DNA of 64,000 bases from Actinopolymorpha singaporensis (GTDB lineage Bacteria > Actinomycetota > Actinomycetes > Propionibacteriales > Actinopolymorphaceae): assembly GCF_900104745.1 (NCBI RefSeq), contig NZ_LT629732.1:3459981-3523980 (forward strand). Direction: 5' to 3'. The translations under genes and the position numbers were made by a program. The notes beneath the pieces were generated by a model. It was not told where the DNA came from, did no database searches, and saw only the letters and a program-made list of their open reading frames with translations. The first letter of the stretch is position 1; the number at the start of each line of letters is the position of its first letter. Below, piece by piece: positions 1-7,696 of this stretch.

Positions 1-640
1 CGGCGCGTTCGGGCAGTACTGCCTGGTGATGCCGGACCAGGACGCGGTGCTGGCGATGATCGGCGGCACCACGCACATGCAGGGCGCGCTCGACCTGGTG
101 TGGGAGCACCTGCTGCCGGCCATGGGTGCCGAGCCCCTGCCGTCCGACGACACCACCCGCGACCGGCTGGAACGCCGGCTGGCCACCCTGTCGCTGCCGG
201 AGCCCTCCGGCCGATCGACCTCGCCCACGGCCGCGAGGGTCTCCGGACAGACCTACCGCGTCCGGATCGGCGACCACAGTGCCGAGGATCCGGTCCTGGC
301 GCTGCGCCTCCCGGTCCGCGCCGCCCAGACGATCAGGTTCGACGTCGGCGCCGAGGGCGAGTGCCGGCTCAGGTTGCGCGACAGTGGTGGTGAGCACGAG
401 GTCGTCGGCGGGGCGAACCAGTGGCGGGCCGGCACCACCACCGTGGTGCGCGACGATCCCGACCCGGTGCTCGTCCGGGCGACCTGGACCGACGACGACA
501 CGTGCGAGCTGCGGATCTGCTTCGTTCGTACGCCGTTCATCCGTACGCACGCCCTGAAGTTCGAGGGCGACCAGGTGACCATGACGACGGTGGACAACGT
601 GCTGCCTCCGCCCGCAGCCGTGGTGGCCGACCTGGGCTGA
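1..640 (+). CDS. C-terminal part of a serine hydrolase (beta-lactamase class C-like), 5' truncated
   Basis: The frame is already open at the window edge, so the true start lies outside. The first visible residues (GAFGQYCLVMPDQDAVLAM, then GGTTHMQGALDLVWEHLLPAM) resemble the end of the beta-lactamase/D-Ala-D-Ala-carboxypeptidase fold, where the last strands and helix pack beside the active site. About 150 further residues form an all-beta tail like the C-terminal domain of actinobacterial secreted serine hydrolases. The catalytic SxxK and YxN motifs would lie outside the window, so activity cannot be judged. The family call rests on one short stretch. Confidence 0.55.
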   Translation, partial: GAFGQYCLVMPDQDAVLAMIGGTTHMQGALDLVWEHLLPAMGAEPLPSDDTTRDRLERRLATLSLPEPSGRSTSPTAARVSGQTYRVRIGDHSAEDPVLALRLPVRAAQTIRFDVGAEGECRLRLRDSGGEHEVVGGANQWRAGTTTVVRDDPDPVLVRATWTDDDTCELRICFVRTPFIRTHALKFEGDQVTMTTVDNVLPPPAAVVADLG

Positions 641-711
641 GCCGGCTCAGCGGCGGGCGCCGGGCGGTGGTCGACGGCTGCCCCGGCTGTGCCTGCGGGC
701 ATGATGACCGC

Positions 712-1827
712 GTGGAGCTTCGTACCGTCCTCCGGCACCGGCTGGCCACCCAGCGGCTGACCGGACCCCCGCTGCCCACCGCCGCCGACACGGTGCGCCT
801 GCTCACGTGCGTGCAGGCGCAGGAGCGCGAGCACGCGTGCTTCTCGCTCGCGTTGCGGAGCCGGGCGACCACGCTCGCGGACGTACGCGCCGAGCTCGAC
901 TCCGGTGCGTTCGTCCGCACCCACATCCTGCGGCCGACCTGGCACTTCGTCGCCGCGGAAGACCTGCGCTGGATACTGGACCTCACCTCGCCGCGAGTGG
1001 AACGCGTGCTCGCCGTCCAGCTGAGGCGGTCGTCGCTGGCCGAGCGGGACGTCGGCAGGGCGCTGGAGATCGTCGCCGAGGCGCTCGCCGGCCGCAACTT
1101 CCTCACCCGCAAGGAGATCGGCGCACGCCTCGCCGCGGCAGGGCTACCCGGGTCCGGCCAGGAACTCGGCAACCTGGTGATGGTTGCGGAGCTTCGCGGC
1201 GTGGTGTGCAGTAGGCCCATCCGCGGAGTCCAGCACACCTACGCGCTGGTGGACGAGGTGGTTCCGCCGACTCCCGCGCGCTCGCGGGAGGAGGCCCTGG
1301 CCGAGCTCGCCCGGCGGTTCTTCGGCGGCCACGGACCCGCCTCGATCAAGGACTTCACCCGCTGGTCCTCGCTGACGGTCACCGACGCCAGAGACGCGCT
1401 GGCCGACGTCGGCGACGGGCTGGAACGCGTGGACGTCGACGGCGTGCCGCACTGGTACGACCCGGCGCTGCTGTCCGGGCAGTCCTCCGCTCGGGCGGAT
1501 TCGACGGAGCCGCCCGGGTCGGGGACGCGCCGCGCACATCTCTTCCCGACGTACGACGAGGCGGTGCTGACCTATCCGAGCGTCAACTTCCCCTTGCCGC
1601 CGGAGTCACCGGCACCCGCCGCGCCGGACCAGTGGTCGGCGGCCGTCGTCGTGGACGATGTCCGGGTCGGCACGTGGAAGCGCACCGTCGGCCGGACCGC
1701 TGTCACTGTCGAGTCCTGGTTTCTCGGCACGCTCGACGACGAACAGTGCGGCCAGGTGGAGGCCGCCGCCGAACGCCTCGGTATCTTCCACGGCCTGCCC
1801 GTCCGGCACGTGGCCGGCCGATCGTAG
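712..1827 (+). CDS. Winged-helix DNA-binding domain protein (HTH_42/AlkZ-related family)
   Basis: A 371-residue protein of the winged-helix family that includes the DNA glycosylases AlkZ and YcaQ. It starts VELRTVLRHRLATQRL and carries the recurring LLTCVQAQ motif near residue 35, an ILRPTWHFV segment near residue 80 and FFGGHGPASIKDFTRWS near residue 205, all typical of the family. I chose the GTG at 712 because the conserved N-terminus begins there; the frame stays open upstream without similarity. Whether this member is a glycosylase or only binds DNA cannot be told here. It stands alone, read away from the leftward operon that follows. Confidence 0.75.
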   Translation: MELRTVLRHRLATQRLTGPPLPTAADTVRLLTCVQAQEREHACFSLALRSRATTLADVRAELDSGAFVRTHILRPTWHFVAAEDLRWILDLTSPRVERVLAVQLRRSSLAERDVGRALEIVAEALAGRNFLTRKEIGARLAAAGLPGSGQELGNLVMVAELRGVVCSRPIRGVQHTYALVDEVVPPTPARSREEALAELARRFFGGHGPASIKDFTRWSSLTVTDARDALADVGDGLERVDVDGVPHWYDPALLSGQSSARADSTEPPGSGTRRAHLFPTYDEAVLTYPSVNFPLPPESPAPAAPDQWSAAVVVDDVRVGTWKRTVGRTAVTVESWFLGTLDDEQCGQVEAAAERLGIFHGLPVRHVAGRS

Positions 1828-1859
1828 AGCACGCTGCGGGGCGCTCGCCGCAGGAGACC

Positions 1860-2411
1860 TCAGCCCGGGCCGGAGATCCAGTCCTCGACGTCCACGACGT
1901 CGGCCTGGCGCGGAAACACCTTCTCGGTGAGCACCCGGTGCACCTCCGGGTCGGGGTCGTAACACCCGTCGGCGAGCACGGTGAGCCGGTAGTCGAGGTC
2001 GGCCGCCTGGCGCAACGTGGACAGCACGACGCCGCTGGTGGCGATGCCGGTGAGGACCAGCCGGTCCACGCCCGTGGCGCGAAGGACCACGTCCAGGTCG
2101 CTGCCGGTGAACGCGCTCACACGCCGCTTGGTGATCACGACGTCGTCGGCCAGCGGCGCCACGTCGGGATGGATCGCGGCACCGGGATCTGCCGTGGTGA
2201 ACGCGGGCGGCGGGATGGCACCGAACGCCTTGTTCGCCGGCGACACCTCGGGGTGACCCGGACGGAATCCGACGACGACGTAGATCACCGGGATGCCGGC
2301 GCCGCGTGCGGCGTCGATCGCGCCGGCCACCCGGCGTACGTAGTGCGGATCCTCGACGCGGCCGACCATGGCGATCTGGAGGTCCATCACGAGCAGAGCG
2401 GGTCGGGTCAT
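1860..2411 (-). CDS. Isochorismatase/cysteine-hydrolase-fold protein lacking the usual catalytic Cys
   Basis: A 183-residue protein with the isochorismatase fold: LLVMDLQ near the N-terminus (family Asp), ITKRRVSAFTGSDLD in the middle (family Lys region), and GIATSGVVLSTLRQAADLDY where the nucleophile elbow should be. Cysteine hydrolases normally show a cysteine in the pattern T-x-x-C-V; here that place is valine, and the only Cys is far downstream in LADGCYDPD. It may therefore be non-hydrolytic or use other chemistry. Its ATG overlaps the stop of the upstream MFS gene by 4 bases, so it is the third gene of a MarR-MFS-hydrolase operon and probably acts on, or senses, the transported compound. 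Confidence 0.85.
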   Translation of the reverse strand: MTRPALLVMDLQIAMVGRVEDPHYVRRVAGAIDAARGAGIPVIYVVVGFRPGHPEVSPANKAFGAIPPPAFTTADPGAAIHPDVAPLADDVVITKRRVSAFTGSDLDVVLRATGVDRLVLTGIATSGVVLSTLRQAADLDYRLTVLADGCYDPDPEVHRVLTEKVFPRQADVVDVEDWISGPG

Positions 2412-3865
2412 GGTCGGTTGCCCTTCGGTGAGGAGATGTCGAGCGTGGACGAGGACGTGAGCGAGGACAGGGAGCGGTCCGCGACAGTCAGCACGAGGAA
2501 CCCGGCCGCGGCGGCGAGCATGAACCACGCCAGCCGGTGCAGCCCGGCTGTGTCGGCACGGTGGGAGAACAGCACACCGTTGGCGCAGGAGGCGACCATC
2601 GCACCGAGGTAGGTGAACGTACGCAGCAGGCCCGCCGAGGAGCCGATCCGGGCGGGGTCTGCCTGGTGGTACACGGAGTTCTGCAGGGCGAGGCTGTTCA
2701 GGCCCTGCGGTACGCCGAAGACGCAGGCGATCACGACGAGCAGCCAGACCGCGCTGCCGCCGTCGAGCAGGAAGAGCAGGGCGGAGGCGACGACCTGACC
2801 GACCGCACCGACCAGCAGTTTGCCGCGGATCTCCTTGCGGGGCCCGGTCGTGGTGGAGACCAGGATCGCGGTCAGGAAGATCGGGAACTGCGCCAGGCCG
2901 GCCTGGGACGCGGACAGCCCACGCCCCTCCTGCAGCCACTGGGTGTAGCCGTACAACGTGGAGTACGCCACGACGTAGGCGAGGAGAGTACGCGCGTACG
3001 TCAGGAGCAGGGGCAGGTTGCCGCCCAGCACCCGCACGTCGACGAACGGCTCGGGCGCCCGGCGCTCGCGGAGCACGAAGGCGACCGCGGCGACGACCGC
3101 GAGGACGGGGAGGTACCAGCGGTCGGCTCGTGGGTCCATCAGGAACAGCAACAACACCACGAGCGTCGCGGCGAAGCTGACGATGCCCGGCAGGTCGACA
3201 GCGGCGCCGGATCTGCGCTCGCCACGGGTTCCGGTGACCGGGGACTTCGGCAACCGCCACAGACCCAGCGTCAGCCCGGCCACCGCCAACGGGAGATTGA
3301 CGGCGAGGGTGGTCCGCCAACCACCGAGGCCGATGAGCAGCCCACCGAGCACCGGTCCGAGCACGGCGACCGTCTGGTTGGCGACCGCGAGCGCTGTCAG
3401 GACGCCGGCCGGACTGTTGTGTCCGGTACGCCCGGCCTCGCTGCGGATGAGGAACATCGCGGCCGGATAGCCCGCACAGGTGCCGAACCCCAGCAGCACC
3501 CGAGCGACAACGAGCACACCGAGGTTGGGTGCGAGGAGGCCGACCAGTCCGGCGACCCCGACGAGGGCCGTCCCGGCGAGATAGAGGCGCCGCGGCCCGT
3601 ACAGATCGATCAGCCGGCCGACGACCGGCTGCCCGATCGCGGTCGCGAGGTAGAGACCGGACACCAGCCACGCCGTCTGCGACGGCGGTGCGCCGAACGC
3701 CGCCCCGATCGGCACCAGCGAGACCGCGAGAATCGAGGAGTTGACCGGGTTCAGGATCGAACCCAGGATCATCGGGGCCAGCAGTCTTCGGTCGAAGGAC
3801 TTCGACCCGTCGTGGCCGGATCCCCGCCTGGACCGCAGGATGGTTCGGGCGGTCCTCGGCGTCAC
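2408..3865 (-). CDS. MFS drug/metabolite efflux transporter
   Basis: A 485-residue polytopic membrane protein of the major facilitator superfamily. It has LAPMILGSILNPVNSSILAV near the N-terminus, the loop 2-3 motif GQPVVGRLIDLYGPRRLYL, and about 14 hydrophobic segments as in proton-coupled multidrug exporters. I start it at the GTG at 3865, which shares 4 bases (GTGA) with the stop of the MarR gene; a longer frame exists but has no support. It also overlaps the downstream hydrolase-like gene by 4 bases, so the three are translationally coupled. The neighbouring MarR repressor suggests induction by its own substrate; the substrate is unknown. Confidence 0.88.
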   Translation of the reverse strand: MTPRTARTILRSRRGSGHDGSKSFDRRLLAPMILGSILNPVNSSILAVSLVPIGAAFGAPPSQTAWLVSGLYLATAIGQPVVGRLIDLYGPRRLYLAGTALVGVAGLVGLLAPNLGVLVVARVLLGFGTCAGYPAAMFLIRSEAGRTGHNSPAGVLTALAVANQTVAVLGPVLGGLLIGLGGWRTTLAVNLPLAVAGLTLGLWRLPKSPVTGTRGERRSGAAVDLPGIVSFAATLVVLLLFLMDPRADRWYLPVLAVVAAVAFVLRERRAPEPFVDVRVLGGNLPLLLTYARTLLAYVVAYSTLYGYTQWLQEGRGLSASQAGLAQFPIFLTAILVSTTTGPRKEIRGKLLVGAVGQVVASALLFLLDGGSAVWLLVVIACVFGVPQGLNSLALQNSVYHQADPARIGSSAGLLRTFTYLGAMVASCANGVLFSHRADTAGLHRLAWFMLAAAAGFLVLTVADRSLSSLTSSSTLDISSPKGNRP

Positions 3866-4311
3866 GAGTGGCTGAGCTTTTCCAGCAGGGCGAGCGCCTC
3901 GATGATCTTCTGGCGTTCCTTCTCGGTGCAGCGGTCCTGCAGGGACCTGGCCAGCCACTCGTCGCCCGCACGCCGCTTGTCGGCGAGCAACGTGCTGCCC
4001 GCCGTGCTCAGGGAGACGAGTTGACGACGGCCGTCGTCGGGGTCGGCGCTGCGCCGGATGAGGCCGCGCTCGTCCAGGACCGCCAGCGTGGCCGCCATCG
4101 ACTGCGGCCGGACGCGCTCCGCCGCGGCGAGGTCGCTGGTCGACGCCGGACCCTCGGTGCTCAGCCTGCTGAGCACCGAGGTCTGCGTGGGGGTGAGCCC
4201 GCCGGTGTCGTACGTCTCCCGCAGCCGGCGGTGCAGCCGGCTGAAGACGACGCGTACCTCGCGAGCAGCCTGCACGGCCGACTCCGACACTGCTGCACTC
4301 GTCGCTGCCAC
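3862..4311 (-). CDS. MarR family transcriptional regulator
   Basis: A 149-residue winged-helix protein. LTPTQTSVLSRLSTEGPAST is the start of the helix-turn-helix, RVRPQSMAATLAVLDERGLI the recognition helix, and RSADPDDGRRQLVSLSTAG the wing with its usual DxRxxxV pattern. It is the first gene of the operon with the MFS exporter and is expected to repress it until a ligand binds. The GTG at 4311 lies 6 bases after a TATCGT -10 box, itself 17 bases from TGGACA, so the mRNA is probably leaderless. The upstream 14-bp repeat array begins inside that -35 box. Confidence 0.9.
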   Translation of the reverse strand: MAATSAAVSESAVQAAREVRVVFSRLHRRLRETYDTGGLTPTQTSVLSRLSTEGPASTSDLAAAERVRPQSMAATLAVLDERGLIRRSADPDDGRRQLVSLSTAGSTLLADKRRAGDEWLARSLQDRCTEKERQKIIEALALLEKLSHS

Positions 4312-4317
4312 GTGACG

Positions 4318-4346
4318 ACGATAGGTCGCACAGGGGAAGCTGTCCA
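4318..4346 (-). promoter_or_regulatory. Sigma-70-type promoter of the MarR operon, leaderless
   Basis: On the minus strand TGGACA (4346-4341) and TATCGT (4323-4318) are separated by exactly 17 bases. The GTG start of the MarR gene follows 6 bases after the -10 box, where transcription would begin, so little or no leader is expected. The -35 box is part of the first unit of the 14-bp tandem repeat. Boxes and spacing are read directly; promoter activity is inferred. Confidence 0.55.
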
Positions 4347-4465
4347 GCCCAGCCTGTTCAGCTCAGGCTGTTCAGTTCGCCCTGTTCAGCCTGCACTGTT
4401 CAGCCTGCGCTGTTCAGCCCGCGCTGTTCAGCCCGCGCTGTGCAGACCGGACTGTGCGGCTCCAG
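4340..4465. repeat. 14-bp tandem repeat array (about 8-9 units) upstream of the MarR operon
   Basis: Units with the plus-strand form CTGTTCAGCCCGCG repeat head to tail from 4340 with a strict 14-base period: 4340, 4354, 4368, 4382, 4396, 4410, 4424, 4438 and a last partial unit at 4452. The first 8 bases (CTGTTCAG, in two units CTGTCCAG or CTGTGCAG) are best conserved and contain the mirrored arms CTG and CAG; the last 6 vary. The array fills the gap between the end of tatA and the MarR promoter. It could be a row of operators or a replication-slippage product. Confidence 0.85.
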
Positions 4466-4481
4466 CCGTGTGGTGCCTCGG

Positions 4482-4721
4482 TCAGTTCGACGAGGACGGC
4501 TGGGACGGCTCGGCGGCAGGTGCCTGCGGGGCCTGCTGGGACTGCCCCTGGGGGAGCTCTCCGGGCTGAGCCTGCTCCGAGGTGTCGTCCCGCAACTCCT
4601 GGCGGAAGACCCGCAGCGACTGCCCGAGGCCCTTGGCCGTCTGGGGCAACCTGGTCGCTCCGAACAACAGGACGAGTACGACACCGATGATCAACAGTTC
4701 CGGTGCGCCGAGGCTGCCCAT
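4482..4721 (-). CDS. tatA: Sec-independent translocase subunit TatA/E
   Basis: A 79-residue protein with the TatA architecture: a short N-terminal membrane helix (MGSLGAPELLIIGVVLVLLF), the conserved FGATRLPQTAKGLGQSLRVF hinge and amphipathic helix with its FG and LP positions, and a hydrophilic Gln/Pro-rich tail. It multimerises in the membrane to form the pathway for folded twin-arginine substrates; the DUF4838 protein at 48.2-50.6 kb has such a signal. A GGAG ribosome site precedes the ATG at 4721. It stands alone, without tatB or tatC, as is common in actinomycetes. Confidence 0.92.
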   Translation of the reverse strand: MGSLGAPELLIIGVVLVLLFGATRLPQTAKGLGQSLRVFRQELRDDTSEQAQPGELPQGQSQQAPQAPAAEPSQPSSSN

Positions 4722-4890
4722 GATCCACTCCTTAGCTTGAAACCCCGTCGAGCATAGGTGGCCGGGCACGCCCGACAGCCAAGTGGCGGCCTGGCTTTGC
4801 CGACGCTTGACGACGTCCGGACATTGGCTGTCCGAACTGCACCCACTTGCCCACATCTGGCCGCCGCTCGCACGTCGGTCAGGGCAGACC

Positions 4891-5640
4891 CTAGACGTGG
4901 TTCCTGAGAGCCTCGCCTGAGGAGTCCTCCGTGGATGAGCCGGCGCACGCCGCGGTGGCCGCGGCGCGCGAGCTGAGCTGCCCCGTGGCCACCAGTCGGG
5001 CGAGGACGTGCTGTTGGCGGGCGCAGGCGCGTGCGGGATGGCGAATCGGGTCGTACGCCGACGGCGCCTGCAGCAGCCCGGCGAGCAGCGCGGCCTGCCC
5101 CCAGGTCAACTGCGACGGCGCCCGCCCGAAGTAGCCCTCGCTGGCCGCGTCCAGCCCCCAGTAGCCGTGCCCGAAGTACACCACCGACGCGTACATCCGC
5201 AGGATCTGTGGCTTGTCGAAGTGGCTGTAGAGCTTGACGGCCAGCACCGCCTGTTCGGCCTTTCGCCGGGCCCCTGCGGAGCTTCCCCCGCCGTACAACT
5301 GCTTGGCGAGCTGCTGTTCCAGGGTCGCGCCGCCGACGTCGCCGCTGCCACTCACGGCGGACGCGAACACCCGGGCGACGGAGACGGGATCGATCCCGAC
5401 ATCGGAGTAGAACCGGGAGTTCTCCGTGGCGAGCAGAGCCGCGGCGAAGCGTGGCGGCACGGCGGAGGACGTGCCACGGGCGTGGTGGGACCGGGCGAGG
5501 TCGGCCGCGCGCTGATCGGCGTCGCCGACGTCGGGCACGACCGTCAGGGCGACCGCGAAGATCGCCACCAGCATCGCGAGGGACAGCACCACCACACCGC
5601 CCAGCCGACGCGGCCAGCGCCGGCGTCTACGTACGTCCAC
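4891..5640 (-). CDS. Monofunctional peptidoglycan glycosyltransferase (GT51)
   Basis: A 249-residue protein with an Arg-rich cytoplasmic start, one membrane anchor (about residues 14-35) and a GT51 domain that polymerises lipid II outside the membrane. Visible motifs are LLATENSRFYSDVGIDP (first catalytic Glu), GGATLEQQLAKQLYGG (family motif 2), RRKAEQAVLAVKL (motif 3) and ILRMYASVVYFGHGYWGLDAAS (motifs 4-5). There is no transpeptidase domain, and the length fits monofunctional enzymes. In motif 1 the usual acidic residue after the catalytic Glu is Asn. It is a single gene, with tatA downstream on the same strand. Confidence 0.88.
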   Translation of the reverse strand: MDVRRRRRWPRRLGGVVVLSLAMLVAIFAVALTVVPDVGDADQRAADLARSHHARGTSSAVPPRFAAALLATENSRFYSDVGIDPVSVARVFASAVSGSGDVGGATLEQQLAKQLYGGGSSAGARRKAEQAVLAVKLYSHFDKPQILRMYASVVYFGHGYWGLDAASEGYFGRAPSQLTWGQAALLAGLLQAPSAYDPIRHPARACARQQHVLARLVATGQLSSRAAATAACAGSSTEDSSGEALRNHV

Positions 5641-5802
5641 AGCAAAGACCCTAGGCGCCCAATCTGAAGGTGACAGCCGGTCGCGGTGTTGCTCAATCGC
5701 CCGGCATGGGCTCAGGCGGGACGTCTCGGCCGGACTCGTACGCCGAAATCGCCGCCGGCGCCGGCTGAGACGCCGGGACAGAGGCGTACGACAGTGGCGC
5801 CG

Positions 5803-6828
5803 TCACCTGCCGTAGTACTCCGCGACGGCGGCGAAGGCGGCCTTGGGCTCCCAGGTCAGGTCCGGGTAGGTCTCGCCGTTGCGGCCTTCCAGAACCTTGA
5901 CGATTCCGGGACTCACCAGGTCCAGGTCATCGCGAGGGTCACCGTCGGGGCGGTGCGGGAAGCTCTCGAGGGCGAAGAGGAAGACGAAGGTGGCGTCGAC
6001 GCCCGCGCCGTCGAAGATCTCCAGCAACTCGTGCAGATACCTGGCCTGGCCCGCCTCGTCGCGGGTGTACTCGCCGTTCAGCCGAAGCAGGGCGCCGGTG
6101 TGCCGGTCGTACTCGCCGATCTCCATGAAGCGGGCGCCCAGGTCGCCCGCGCCGAGATAACAGCCGGAGCCGAACTCCGTGATCGCGACCGGTTTTCCCT
6201 GCTCCACAAGGGCGCGTACGCCGTCGGCGAACTGGTCGGCCACCTCGGCGGAGCGGTAGAGGTCCACACCCACGATGTCGAAGGGTGCCCAGTCGACACG
6301 TTCGAGCGGGATGGCCGCGTAGGTGATCTGTCCGCCGAAGTGTTCGCGGACGATCTTCGCGGCCTGGCGTAGGAAGTCGTTGACCTTGGTGCTGAGGGCG
6401 GCGATTCGTTCGGGCATGCGAGCCCGGTCACCCAGCAGCCGGTCGAGGCGGTCCTCCACACTGTCGCCGGGCAGAAGCCCCGGGTTCATCAGGCTCAGTT
6501 CGGCCCCGGCCACGAACACGACCTCGGCCCCTCGCCGGCGGATCCGTTCGGCGCGCTCGGCACAGTCGGCGAAGAGCGCCAGCATCTGGTCGGCGGCGAG
6601 TTCGAGCGGGTAGGGCGAGAACCACACCTCCAGACCGAGGTCGGCCGCGTACGTCGCCGCCAGGTCCAGCCGCTCCGGATCTCCTCCGATGAGGCGCACG
6701 GCGGAGCAGCGCAGGTCGTCACGGATGATGCGGAGCTCTCGCCTGACGACCTCGGGATCGAAGTTCTTCCGGGAACTGTCGCCGTGCCGTACGAAGCCGG
6801 TGTCGTAGCTGATTCCTCTTGCCCGCAT
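5803..6828 (-). CDS. TIM-barrel glycoside-hydrolase-like protein of unknown function
   Basis: A 341-residue soluble protein read as a (beta/alpha)8 barrel: alternating strands such as CSAVRLIGG, LEVWFSPYP, EVVFVAGAELSL, DIVGVDLYR, KPVAITEFGSG and DATFVFLFALES. Glu in AGAEL and in ITEFG sit where clan GH-A hydrolases keep the acid/base and nucleophile, which suggests but does not prove a glycosidase. I recall relatives being labelled abortive-infection protein without evidence. I chose the ATG at 6828 because a GAAGGGA ribosome site precedes it at the right distance; another ATG at 6846 has none. It is divergent from a TetR gene across two palindromes, so that regulator probably controls it. 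Confidence 0.6.
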   Translation of the reverse strand: MRARGISYDTGFVRHGDSSRKNFDPEVVRRELRIIRDDLRCSAVRLIGGDPERLDLAATYAADLGLEVWFSPYPLELAADQMLALFADCAERAERIRRRGAEVVFVAGAELSLMNPGLLPGDSVEDRLDRLLGDRARMPERIAALSTKVNDFLRQAAKIVREHFGGQITYAAIPLERVDWAPFDIVGVDLYRSAEVADQFADGVRALVEQGKPVAITEFGSGCYLGAGDLGARFMEIGEYDRHTGALLRLNGEYTRDEAGQARYLHELLEIFDGAGVDATFVFLFALESFPHRPDGDPRDDLDLVSPGIVKVLEGRNGETYPDLTWEPKAAFAAVAEYYGR

Positions 6829-6930
6829 GGAAAGTAGTCCCTTCATCGTGTCCGTCCGGCGGTGAGCCGCACGTGCTCCTGTCGAGCAGGGCGAGTCCGC
6901 TGTGACCCGAGGTCGAGACTAGCCAAAAAC

Positions 6931-6958
6931 TGCGTGCACGCAAGTTTGCGCGTACGCA
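6931..6958. promoter_or_regulatory. Paired palindromic operator between the TIM-barrel gene and the TetR gene
   Basis: A perfect 12-base palindrome TGCGTGCACGCA (6931-6942) is followed at 16-base centre spacing by a near-copy TGCGCGTACGCA (6947-6958). Both share the ends TGCG and ACGCA. They lie in the gap between two divergent genes, one a TetR-type regulator. A TetR dimer pair binding here could repress both directions. The sequence is seen; the binding protein is inferred. Confidence 0.6.
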
Positions 6959-6984
6959 CATCAGGTATGCGATGCTTGGGAACC

Positions 6985-7638
6985 GTGACGGCACGACAGG
7001 CGGGCCTGCGCGAGCAGAAGAAGCAGGCGACCCGGGAGGCCCTGCGAGCCGCGGCGCTGCGGTTGGCGCGTGAGCGCGGGCCGGACAACGTCCGCGTGGA
7101 CGACATAGCCGAGGCCGCCGGCGTCTCGCCCAGGACCTACAACAACTACTTCTCCAGCCGTGAGCAGGCGATCGTCGCCGCCGTCACCGCCGAACGAGAG
7201 ACCCGGGTCGCCGCGGCCGTGGCGGACCGGCTGGTCCACGCGGCGCTCGCCGACGCGGTGGTCGAGGCAGTCGTCGAGCAGTACACCGCCCCGGACGACC
7301 AGGCGCGCGAGGCACTCCTGTTGATCATCGGCAACCCCGGCCTGCGCAATGCTTTCGTGGGATCCGCTGCGGCGATCGAGAATCCGCTCGCCGCCATGCT
7401 CGCCGAGCGACTGGAGGGCACCGACGACCTCGCCGCCCAGGTGCTTGCCGCAGGCGTCTCCGCCGCCGTTCGCGTCGCGCTGCGACGCTGGTTGCGCGGG
7501 GCTACCGAGTCCGGCTCGGTCGGCGGACTCGTCGTGCCGTCGGGTTCGCTGCCCGACCTGCTCCGCGCCGCGCTCGCGCCCCTCGCGCCCGCACTCGACG
7601 CCGCCGGGAAGCGAGCACGCGGGCCCCGCCGTCGGTGA
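6985..7638 (+). CDS. TetR family transcriptional regulator
   Basis: About 217 residues. The N-terminal helix-turn-helix reads KKQATREALRAAALRLARER, then RVDDIAEAAGVSPRTYNNYF, the hallmark TetR recognition helix. The ligand-binding half is all-helical and has no recognisable specificity. I favour the GTG at 6985 (VTARQAGLREQKKQ); an in-frame ATG at 6967 is possible. The divergent TIM-barrel gene and the palindromes between them suggest joint control. The methyltransferase that follows begins 58 bases downstream with its own -10 box. Confidence 0.88.
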   Translation: MTARQAGLREQKKQATREALRAAALRLARERGPDNVRVDDIAEAAGVSPRTYNNYFSSREQAIVAAVTAERETRVAAAVADRLVHAALADAVVEAVVEQYTAPDDQAREALLLIIGNPGLRNAFVGSAAAIENPLAAMLAERLEGTDDLAAQVLAAGVSAAVRVALRRWLRGATESGSVGGLVVPSGSLPDLLRAALAPLAPALDAAGKRARGPRRR

Positions 7639-7696
7639 CCAGCGCGGGGCAGCGAAAAAGGTTGGCGGCCGCGGAGGTGCTGAGTACCGTCGCGCA

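Noticed and set aside
1632-4024. Long open frames antisense to the isochorismatase-like, MFS and MarR genes
   Set aside because: Translations are Arg/Gly/Asp-rich without similarity; such shadows are expected opposite GC-rich genes with strong third-position G/C.
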